This document shows positions 54,918-64,000 of a stretch of DNA of 64,000 nt, piece by piece. The notes beneath the pieces are model-generated. The model saw nothing but the letters and a program-made list of their open reading frames with translations, searched no databases and was not told the DNA's origin. The position numbers and the translations under genes were made by a program. The stretch spans positions 38,736,630 through 38,800,629 of the forward strand of contig OV121087.1 in the NCBI GenBank assembly GCA_921293015.1. The letters are read 5' to 3'. How positions within the stretch are numbered: the stretch's first letter is position 1; each line of letters begins with the position of its first letter. The stretch is from Phorcus lineatus. Its lineage: Eukaryota > Mollusca > Gastropoda > Trochida > Trochidae.

Positions 54918-56320
54918 GTAAAAAAATGTATTTCTGACTATTATAACCAATAACTGAAAAATATGCTATCATAAATCTATACTTATATAAATAAATGTTC
55001 ACACAGAAGGTAGCTGGAGTACAGGTATCAGTCCTGTTATCCCATACAAGTGCTAAATCTAACACATCAAACCACAATCCAACACAACCATCAGCATCAG
55101 ACCCCTACCCAAACCACGACACACACAGGTGCTAAGCCCCCTATTTCTCGGTCAGGTATTCCAATCCTCCAACAATGGGCGGTCATCAGATAGTAGCCGC
55201 TGGTCAACTACATGGTCTGTTGAAGTCAGGTCTCGCTGGTCAAGGGAGGGGTAGCTGTCAACATGGGGCTTTGATGGGTTTGGTACAGTGGTGTTACATA
55301 TACTTTACTTTTGGCTTTGAGTTAGACGGGTACAGATTTGCGAATAGTTGTTTCAGTTAGGGCTTTGAAGGTTTGGTCAGCGGTGTCATGTTTTCTTTAC
55401 TCTGGCTTTTAGTTGGATGGGTACAGAATAAAAAGAAGTTTTTTTATTTTGTCGACATAGGTGACGCACACATACTTTATTCTGACCTTAAGTTGGTTTG
55501 TTAGTTACAGGCAAAATGGAAGGGAAGTGAAATTTCACTTGCTTGTAAAATGATAGGAATAATTTTGATTTTATTCCTTACCATATTTCAGCAATAAGGC
55601 ATAGATATATAGCATAGAGATATTATGAGTTTACTTTAAGTATGAAAATGGTAAAAATTCAGTACAATAAAAACTTCATAATTACCATTTCATAAATCTG
55701 CGAACTGTCTCAAGATTGTCCATTTTCAAAATAAAACACTCTAACATTTAACTGTCATTTATTCTTCCATAAATGGCAGCACCAAATCTTTACAAAAATT
55801 AAGAAATGTAGAAACCAAGAGAACCATTGAGATGAACTCCATGTTAAAAGAAATGAAAACTTTTACTTCAATTTGACACGGAACCTCAAGTTCAAAGAAA
55901 TAAAAAAATTGCTCCGATGGACTTAATAAGTGGTTACTTCCTCAAAAGCCTATTAAAATTGTACTCAAATACCACAGACTTGTTCAAAAAGACTCTGGAG
56001 TCTTGCCCTCTGTTGTAGCCCACCTGTTGTCAGTTCAAATCTGTTACTTCAAAGACTGATATTGTAATGGCCGTCAGACATGCATCAAGACAAAGTCTTG
56101 CGTGCAACACGATGCTAACAAGGCACATGATATATACCCCCTCTGAGCCTTCAAAGTACAAACATATGGCCGAAAGGGAGTGTCATTTTAATAAGACTTG
56201 ATTACTTATAAAATGTAGTCATTTAAGTTCCTAAAGTATAACTTCAAGAAAATTCAAAGGATTGCCTCCTTGTTAAGACTTCATTACAGAAGTTTCAAAT
56301 GAACTTGTCTAGTGATGTCT

Positions 56321-56642
56321 TGGGGGTGGGATAGCGCAGTGGTTAGCGCGTTCGGCTTCGGATCAGGAGGTCCGTGGTTCGAATCCCGCCAGGGGCTCGG
56401 CAACTTTGTCTGCAGTAGAGAACTGTTCTACACGCAGTCAGGTTTGGGTGCAATGCTACACTGAAATTTAGCACAGTACCACCCATGGTTCGCTAGTTCC
56501 AGCCGATGCTCGCAGGTTTCACCGCAATGCATAGCCACAATGGTGTTGCAGGCTTTCTCCCTGCACTAATACTAGCAGCCGCGATATAAGTGAAATAATC
56601 TTGAAAGCGGCGTTAAACACCAACTCACCTCACCTCACCTCC
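56321..56642 (+). mobile_element. tRNA-derived SINE, copy 5 (young, near consensus)
   Basis: A plus-strand copy with head GGGGGTGGGATAGCGCAGTGG, box B GGTTCGAATCC at 56376-56386, body, conserved end AAAGCGGCGTTAAACACCAA, then a (CTCAC/CACCT)n tail. The 10-bp duplication AGTGATGTCT is at 56311-56320 and 56643-56652. The head resembles a tRNA whose anticodon loop reads CTTCGGA (Arg-like), but the anticodon stem is too degenerate to name the parent tRNA. The conserved centre suggests one of the mollusc SINE superfamilies; I did not match it to a named one. Confidence 0.93.
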
Positions 56643-57919
56643 AGTGATGTCTAACGGACAATTTAAAACATATGAATGCAAAGATTTTTTATTTTTACTG
56701 GTTTAGCATAGTTATGATAAATGGTAAGTAACATGATTTTTATTCAAAACCTGACAATGTACAGCGACTGGCACATGCCAAATAGTCAAACACAATTTTG
56801 CAAACTGTTGTAAAACAGCTAAAAAAAACCCTATAAATTAGTAGTTTTTACGTCATGTAAGTAGTATGTATGTATTTGGGATCAAGATTTTTGGATTCTG
56901 TACTTATATATAAAGCATTTGTTCAATTATATACTCTAAGATACTCTATGTCACTTTAATGTGACTTCAATAAAGATTCCTCTTCATGAAATAAGTCATC
57001 ATACAATTCTATCAACTGATAACTATTCATATTTCCTTTATTCATTAAACCATTAACCAATGACAAACTGTATGAGAAATGAAATATATGTACAATATCC
57101 TGACAATTTTGGTTAACTAAGCTTATTTGCAAACCTTCAATTCATCCAATTAAAGAAAATAATTTAACTCAACCTTTCAAAAGTCAAACCTCTGATTTGA
57201 CTTCTATTCACAATGATGACCTTCACAGTGATCATTCAAGAGTCTAACCAAAAAATATCACCATTGTATAATAAAAGAATTTCAACATCTCCCTAATCTG
57301 GAACACCTCATACAGATCCACAGCAATATAACCTTTTTCATAATTTTTACTCGAGGATAACATTGAGAAAGAGAACAAGTTCAGCGAACAAACTAAAAAC
57401 TCTTACCCTAACCACTCCTGTCTAAACATGATTAATAAGTTATAGTTAATAATTTATCACGAGAGATGGGCAGTATACACTCATTCCCACCATTACTTGC
57501 CCCACTGCCAGAGGCCCTCCCATAAACACCAATCATACAGAGTAATTGATAATCTAATTATATGTACTTGTATATCTTAATTAGAATTTATAGTGATAGC
57601 TACGGTATGACAAAGGTTTGACATTCAAACTAGGGGCATGAACTAACTCTTGACGAAAGGTAGACAATGGATATTAGACAGAATTAAAAAACATATTTCA
57701 AAACTTGAGCTGGAAAATTACAAGGGACAAATATTCTGAGTGACCAATTTACAGGAATCACAACCTGTTAAAAAAGTAATAATCCTAGATTAGTCATTTG
57801 ATAAAGACAGGCTATCCTCAAAGATACAAATTAAGAACGATATATTACATGAAGAACTAAACCTTTTGGGGTTTTTTTCTAAATTAAATTTCATCTTCTC
57901 ATTGTTATTTAAATAAAGG

Positions 57920-58370
57920 CTATATAAAAATATATATCAAATTTAAAAAATGGGAACACTTTTTATTAAATACACCTAGATTCAAAAGAAAATTTTTTAA
58001 AATATAAATCAAAAGAGACTTTGGAGTACTTAGGAAATAAGACAGAGAGAAGATATTGACCCAAAACCCTACCTCTTGAAAATCTATTAACTCACACCTA
58101 CATAAAGCTTTTCCTAATGGAAAATATTGTATCAATAACAAAACTAAGAATGTAAGGTGATATCTGCAAATAACTGAAATATTATTTAGAACCATATCAA
58201 ATAACTCTAATTGATTTCCAGACCAAAATCTATATCCTCTACCACCACATATAGGCCCCATTGTTCCAACCTTATCATAACCCAATGGATACCATCTGAT
58301 AACAGAAGGCCTGTTATGTCTGGGAGCAATCGATAACAAGTCATCCACGAGATGTGTCAGATTAATTTTT
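57920..58370 (-). other. Longest open frame in the window, unrecognised
   Basis: A minus-strand frame stays open from a TGA near 58370 to 57920, 142 codons from a GTG. The first half (for example RHNRPSVIRWYPLGYDKVG and GGRGYRFWSGNQLELFDM) looks protein-like. The second half is Leu/Ile/Phe-rich with two membrane-like stretches, as expected of AT-rich noise. A fair acceptor (GATTGCTCCCAG before 58319, phase 2) and a donor-like TAGGT|GTGAGT (after 58096) bracket the better part. That exon would end in phase 1. It may be a coding exon, a transposon or viral relic, or chance; I cannot name a family. Confidence 0.2.
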
Positions 58371-58652
58371 GGTCAATACGACGTCTGTGACATTATCACA
58401 TACAACAACACCCAACGGTCAACAAAGATTTTGATTGGTCGGTCAATACCCCCTGTCGAGATACTTACATATAATAATCACCCCCTGTTGAAACAATTGT
58501 TAACGTAATTTGGCAGATTATGAAGAAAGTGATGAGAAGGGAAGTCATGATGACATTTGATCTTTGACACGACTAACATGACACTAATAGGATGACGTGC
58601 CTGGACAGTCTGTTCATATTACATACTGATGGCATTAGGTCTTTAAATCCCC

Positions 58653-58905
58653 TTAAAGGGGCAATAGCATTTCTAAATAAATATCATTTCTCCACATTTT
58701 ACCCTGTAAACATTACTTTATTCCAAAAGCATTATCTACAGAGGGTCTAACACCTCATTACTCTAGTTATCTGTAATGCTAGAAGAAATTATCAAGCAAA
58801 AACCACTGGCGGTCATTTTTGTGGGAACACTTTTTAATCATTTCAAGAGAAATGGATAATTCCCACCGTTTGACTGAGCATGGTACATTCATTTTATGTT
58901 TATAC
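58653..58905. mobile_element. Family A MITE relic, right end lost
   Basis: The left end TTAAAGGGGCAATAGCAT is well preserved. The internal blocks CCTCATTACTC, CCACTGGCGGTCATTTTTGT and AGAGAAATGGATAA match the copy at 49424. After about 58905 similarity fades, and no inverted terminus or TTAA partner is visible, so this copy is truncated or decayed on the right. Confidence 0.6.
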
Positions 58906-58999
58906 CTTTGTGGGTTATCACACATCATTATCAAATGTTTGTTATCAAATCAGAAGTGAGGTTATCATGTGTGGATAATAAATAAATCATTAAAACTCA

Positions 59000-61900
59000 T
59001 TGTGTTGGGTTGCATTAAATGACATCTATGTCCCTACAATACTTTTATTACACTGAGTCCCTGTTCCAAGCAATGCAATCCTGACATTCCTGTATCGACA
59101 TCCAAAATGATTTTCTCGATCCAAATCTTTCCAAGCTGATTACTTCCAACCCATTTATTAGTTCATAATGCTTGCTTATTAATAGACTAATCACCTGGCA
59201 TTAACCTGAAAATACTAACTACCTCATATATTTAACATGGATGTACTTATCATCACCTCATGAAACAGAAATGCCATCAGATTTCAAATATGTTTATGTC
59301 TTAGCAAAGGAAAAAGGAGTAAAAATTTAGGGATGCTTTATTTAACAATAAAATACAAACATCTAAAACATTCTTTGTAAAAACTCTGTTAAAAAGATGT
59401 TTCCCTCTCCTTAGGAGTTTTTCTATGGTTGGTTTATGAGAATATGAGAATCTTAAAAGTGTATCAAGCAAACATAACATGCTTTTAAGCTTTCGAATAA
59501 AAAAATATGTTCAACAAATGAGAATATTGAGCACTTATCTACATTACCCCCTCCTCTACAACACCATAAAATCATTGTGGATGGTTCAATGACAAAATGG
59601 AATAAAACTCAAAAACTCAGATAATTGATAACCCGTCATGGGGACCCTATAGACCTTTTGTTGGAAAACAACTGTGGAAGACATACAAGGTCAATGTCCA
59701 AAGGTACTGGTCAGTATTGTATTGTCAACTGACAAGCATTGTCCCTTGACCACAATGACAGCAATCTTCACTGACCGGTACAATAAAGGTTCTGCCTAAC
59801 AACAGGACACTTCAAGGGGGCGGCCATGACGGTTTCATCAAAAAGCGGAAGACATTTACCTTTTTGTAGATATGAACTCTAGGGAGGTCATGGAATTTTA
59901 ATGAAACTTGCAAATGACGTACCGACGTTGGAAAAGAGGGAATGAATTTATGTATTTCTATACATATGAACCCTCTAAAGGACATAGCATATTAATGAAA
60001 TCTTTCATTAGGTACAGCATACCATAACTGAAATGAAATGCAAACATCATCTGGACAAGAACTCCTAGTACAGAATTCTACATGTATTTCAACTCTATGG
60101 TCATATAATTCCTTTGATTTACTCAAGTTTGTCATGTTCTTCAATTACTCCATGGAGAAAAAGTTTTATTTAACAGCTTTCCATTCACATTTTTTAAAAT
60201 TAGCATTTGCTTCCCCTGGTTCCTAAAAGAAATATATATATATGCATAACCTGTACATTTGAAACCATAACCACAATCATACAACTTGAAGAATAAAAGC
60301 AGTGTATAGTGTTGCAAAGTATTGAAACTTGATAAGCTTCAAACACCAGCCATGAACTAAAGACCAATGGTATAGAAAGGGTGACACATTTCATAACCAG
60401 CCCAGACCTAACTCTGATAAGAAATGCAACATGATAGAATAATTACAATAATCATCATAATCATTGGAATTAGCACTAATGTGACAGGTACTTGTAAATA
60501 CACAGAAGCTAATCAACCATGTTTAAGGTGTATCAATACCTCAAGGTGTTTAACCAGTGTTATTTCATACTTATATGTGTACTACAACACTTGTCAAAAG
60601 TTATGCTTATATTCTACAGTAGGTTGATAGTTATCTCTGGTTGGACGTTTGTTGTACTACATGTAGGAGATTGTTTTTATTGCAATATGGACCTATTTTT
60701 TTCACCAAATATTTTGCTAAACTTGGTTATAATACTAAAATTATCCTATGCAATTTGTGGTCTTTAGGTATTCACAACGAAGCATTTTCTCTGTATAGAT
60801 AAAAAAATAAAGTGATGAAATAAAATAAATAAAAAATTTTTAAATGATTATGATGTGGTGTGATGTTATTATGTGGACAGATGGTTCTTACAATACCAGG
60901 AAACTTTGATAAAATCCTAGCTGAACTTCAAGAAAGTAATAATTCCCCTAAAAGAGTCCTCTAATCCAAAACTGTGTTCCACAGATAATATCGGTAGGTG
61001 ATGAAACGATAGCTCCTTGGGATATGGTTTTGGTAGTGGATTCTGGTAATGCAATAAACGGTTATTATTCATTGATAAATTCCTGGTTTAACTTTTGAAT
61101 GGTGATAAAAAAAAACAGTTGCGATCTGAATAAAATTACAAAGAGCTCCACACTTTGGGAACCTTTATACAAATTTTCTATAAGAACCCATAACTTTAAA
61201 AAGAAAACATGAAATCTCACACTGACAATTTGAATTGTACCTTAACCTTCCATTAAACAAACCTTTAAAGTTTAATCCAACTTAAATGGTTTGAAATGTG
61301 TTATTTGAGAGCAATTCATCAACCCCTTTAGAGTCAATATATCCATTTAATCTTTCTTATTCTTCAGAATGAGCTTGTTAAAGAGCTTTAAGACGATAAT
61401 GAGACATTAAGTTTTATCTATGTTCGGAGATCAGAATAACATGGATTACCAATAAGCCAGTATGACAATGTATCACTATTGAATGATACTATAAAATATC
61501 TTGTGACAGTATCACATTAATGATTCAAAAATTAAATTGCAATAAAATTAAACATCAAATGTGAAAACAGGAACTTCAAAGATAGTTGCTTTGTTTCAAA
61601 TGAATAGTAGGTATAAATATAGGCACTTGAGTGCATTATGAATTTAAAATTATCTTGATGATTATCGTTAATCTTACTAATATGATAATCTTTTAACTAT
61701 CAAAATAACTGGTCAATGCTGAGTTCTTATAGGTAAAAATACATTTTAATCAATTGTAACTTATTGAATTGTAATTAATGTTACTTACAACCACATATGT
61801 ATTGATATCATAATTATGTTAAAAGTTTCTTTATATAAAAATCAACTACAAAATCAAAATCAACTAGAAAACAACTACAAAAACCTTAAAGCTATATCTT

Positions 61901-63084
61901 CTAAAACACACAAAACACATCGGCCAGTGGTCTAACTTTCTTTGTTCACAATAGTAAAAGAATAAAAAGTCTGACAAGGAATAGATAGATATATATACAT
62001 AGTAGTTTGAAGAACATTCCAAATTTCTTTGGAGGGAAAAAAAACATAGAATTCCAAATTGCTGAATCAGCAATAATACAATAATGTGAAATACCTCCAA
62101 TACAGACTGCAAATAATTAAAGCAGATTATCTATAATTAGGATCTGCTAGAACTATCACGGAAGATGATGTATAAAATATTTATTTCCGACCAGCGAGTA
62201 AGTGGACGAGGGGCCATCTACATGCAATATTTGACAACGTTCAGTACACAATCAGAAGCAGGCATACCATTAACGTCATGATCTTTAAACACAGAACAAA
62301 CATACCATGACTCAACTTCCATAATTACGTTAAAATACTTCACACGTACAATTGCTGGAGATCCATATGGAGGCAAGCTCAGAGAATGTGTCATAACTTA
62401 TAGTGATGTCATTGGCTTTTTAAAAAAAGTTTTAGAGGAAATATTGAGCTTAATTTTTCAAATTTTCTAAATTCTCTCAAAAGACTTCTTAGCACATTTG
62501 ACGGTGAAAAAATAATTTTCTTAGGTTTTTATGATATCATTGTCTACAGTCTATTCTTGACCGGTGAATAAAATAAGGCTCATATATGCTATCCCGGAAC
62601 CTGGTTACTGTTGGTCTAGGCTGATAATGTTGGGTTTTTTTCTTCAATTTCACAAATGAAATTGAACAAGATAATACATTTGGCATGGATACTTTTCAAA
62701 CTTTCAAACACTGCCTGGACTTACATAGAGTCATTTAGATATCAGGACTTTGAATAATATATCTGCCCAATAATTCTACAGGTAGATACACCTGTCTAGG
62801 TGTCCCAATTCAGCAAATTTTACATTCATATCACAGCTCATTAACAGAGGGATTAATAAGGGATAAGCCATTGGCGAAAGAAAGACTATCCTTGAATATA
62901 TTGTTACCTGCAACTTAAGGGTTAGACTTAATATTGTATGTATCCCAAATGATTTCATTGGTGTAATGAACTCAAATGAATAGTGCAATTAATTAGTAAC
63001 AAACAATATTGAGTAATTGATTTACAGAAATGAGATTTTAGCAATGTGAACTTTGAGGGATTATCCTGTTAGAAATATCATTCA
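59000..63084. other. Intron-like stretch with no supported gene
   Basis: AT-rich. A weak 94-base duplication (ATATGAAC(T/C)CTCT...ATTAATGAAA) is seen near 59870 and 59964, and a GGGGGCGGCCATGACGG patch at 59817. No exon candidates. Confidence 0.4.
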
Positions 63085-63265
63085 GTCATGACCTGTAAGT
63101 AAAGGGTTTAACTTTTCTTGCATAGCAAATTATTTTTCAGGTAGAAAATAAAAGAAATTACAGTGGCCAGCAAGTAAAGGGTAGAACTTCATTTGCATTC
63201 CAAATTATTTCACAGGTAAATCATAAATGAAAATACCATGGCCAGCAAGTAAAGGGTTAAACTTC
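63085..63265. repeat. Three-unit tandem repeat, about 75-bp period
   Basis: AAGTAAAGGGT(T/A)(T/G)AACTT occurs near 63097, 63171 and 63246, the last two preceded by GGCCAGC. AATTATTT(C/T)(A/T)CAGGTA occurs between units. It adjoins the 56-bp array to its right and shares the CACAGGTAAA block, so the two may have a common origin. Confidence 0.75.
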
Positions 63266-63436
63266 AAGTTCATAAAAATAATTTCACAGGTAAATTGTAA
63301 TTTAATTTACCTGTTGTCAAAAGTATATAAAAAATAATTTCACAGGTAAATTGTAATTTACTTTACCTGTTGTCAAAAGTTTATAAAAAAATAACTTCAC
63401 AGGTAAATTGTAATTAACTTTACCTGTTGTCAGGTG
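63265..63436. repeat. 56-57 bp tandem repeat that includes the first-exon donor site
   Basis: ACAGGTAAATTGTAATT recurs at 63286, 63342 and 63399, each time followed by an inverted TTTACCTGTTGTCA. On the minus strand each unit reads TGACAACAGGTAAA, so the true donor (GACAACAG|GTAAAG at 63424) is repeated twice more just inside the intron. Confidence 0.9.
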
Positions 63437-63533
63437 ACCAGCTCGATCTGATCCTCATTTGCCCCACGTTGTTGTTAAATCCAAGTCCCCCCTCGTATCG
63501 GAGGTAGTCGCGTCTCTGCCACATCCTTGTCAT
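63424..63533 (-). CDS. Probable first coding exon of a split gene, protein family not recognised
   Basis: On the minus strand an ATG at 63533 opens 36 codons plus two bases (starting MTRMWQRRDYLRY, ending RSSWSPDN) and stops at a strong donor, AACAG|GTAAAG, after 63424. The frame has a TGA about 17 codons upstream with no convincing acceptor between, so this reads as a 5' exon rather than an internal one. A second ATG at 63524 is an alternative start; the first has A at -3. Several CpG-containing codons (CGC, CGA, CGA) make it richer in G+C than the surrounding intron-like DNA. The peptide is basic and polar with no signal peptide or membrane segment, so a cytosolic or nuclear N terminus is inferred. 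The exon ends in phase 2, which fits the acceptor phase of the exon at 13504. I know no family that matches. The exon call is moderately sure; the function is unknown. Confidence 0.5.
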
Positions 63534-64000
63534 TGTTATATCCACAAACAATATCCAACACAAACCATATCAACTCCCAACTGAAGACTTAAGTCACACT
63601 CAACGTTAGTTCATTAAAGTTCGAGGCTGAAGTCAGCATTGCAGAAATTCTCCCTCAAGAAGTGAATTTGAAAACATGAGCTCAAAGCATAAAAATTAAA
63701 TGAGTTGTACTCAAATTTTCTTTACAGGTTGTATTTTAATCAAAATTAAAAGTCATAGATCTTCATATTTCAAAGACATCCATAACCAGATCTTCATTTT
63801 ACCAGATGGTCATCACCATTTCTTCACGACAGGATAACCACAATCAGTTTCTATTTTCATCTAAAACTAAACCTTAAACACCAAAACAAAACTCAGAAAT
63901 GAAAACCAAATGAAATTTTTGATAGATAGCATATTCAGATAGTCCTCAAAGTTCAAGATATCCAAAGAGTGAATTCTATCACCATATCTTGACTCAACTT

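Larger units (their letters stand above)
13505..63423 (-). other. Proposed first intron of the minus-strand gene, about 49.9 kb
   Basis: This interval is bounded by the GTAAAG donor after 63424 and the TACAG acceptor before 13504, both phase 2. It is AT-rich and packed with SINEs, inverted-repeat elements and tandem arrays, as expected of a large intron. One in-frame exon candidate with a stop (52092-52251) and one promoter-like island (28.3-28.8 kb) lie inside it. I could not exclude further small exons, or that the two flanking exons belong to different genes. Confidence 0.35.

Noticed and set aside
55094-55155. Plus-strand exon candidate between CATCAG and GGTCAG|GTATTC
   Set aside because: The acceptor lacks a pyrimidine tract, and the Thr/Pro-rich reading is low-complexity.

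Overview
This is eukaryotic, AT-rich (about one-third G+C by eye), gene-poor animal DNA. It has no operons, no ribosome-binding sites and no long reading frames. A mollusc is the best guess. Two fragments match the AGGGAG(A/G)TAA-type motif common in molluscan repeats (27605 and, on the minus strand, 52034). There are five copies of a tRNA-derived SINE and many small inverted-repeat elements. The assignment to Mollusca is an inference from repeat style; no species can be named.

The best-supported gene is a split gene on the minus strand. A first coding exon lies at 63424-63533 (ATG, strong GTAAAG donor). A 183-base phase-2/phase-2 exon lies at 13322-13504 (TACAG acceptor, GTGAGT donor). The two join in frame across an intron of about 49.9 kb, which would fill most of the window. 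A third splice-compatible exon with an in-frame stop at 52092-52251 could be an alternative 3' end. The predicted protein segments are charged and disorder-like, and I do not recognise the family. The gene would continue past the left edge.

The rest looks like intron or intergenic DNA shaped by small repeats. There are five SINE copies of about 315-322 bp, each with target-site duplications (12295, 21632, 36170, 41387, 56321). A 534-bp element at 33932 has 48-bp perfect terminal inverted repeats and a 9-bp duplication. TTAA-flanked elements lie at 49424 and 54489, with relics at 30545 and 58653. A TA-flanked element lies at 45322 and a complex fold-back at 42873. Tandem arrays include a 22-bp minisatellite (39784), a ~199-bp array (25643), a ~131-bp array (50030), a strongly diverged ~180-bp array (22290) and a 56-bp array that triplicates the donor site of the first exon (63265).

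A CpG-richer island at 28.3-28.8 kb carries a perfect RFX X-box palindrome and may be a promoter inside the large intron, possibly for a cilia-related transcript. Nothing prokaryotic, no CRISPR array, no rRNA and no intact tRNA gene was seen.
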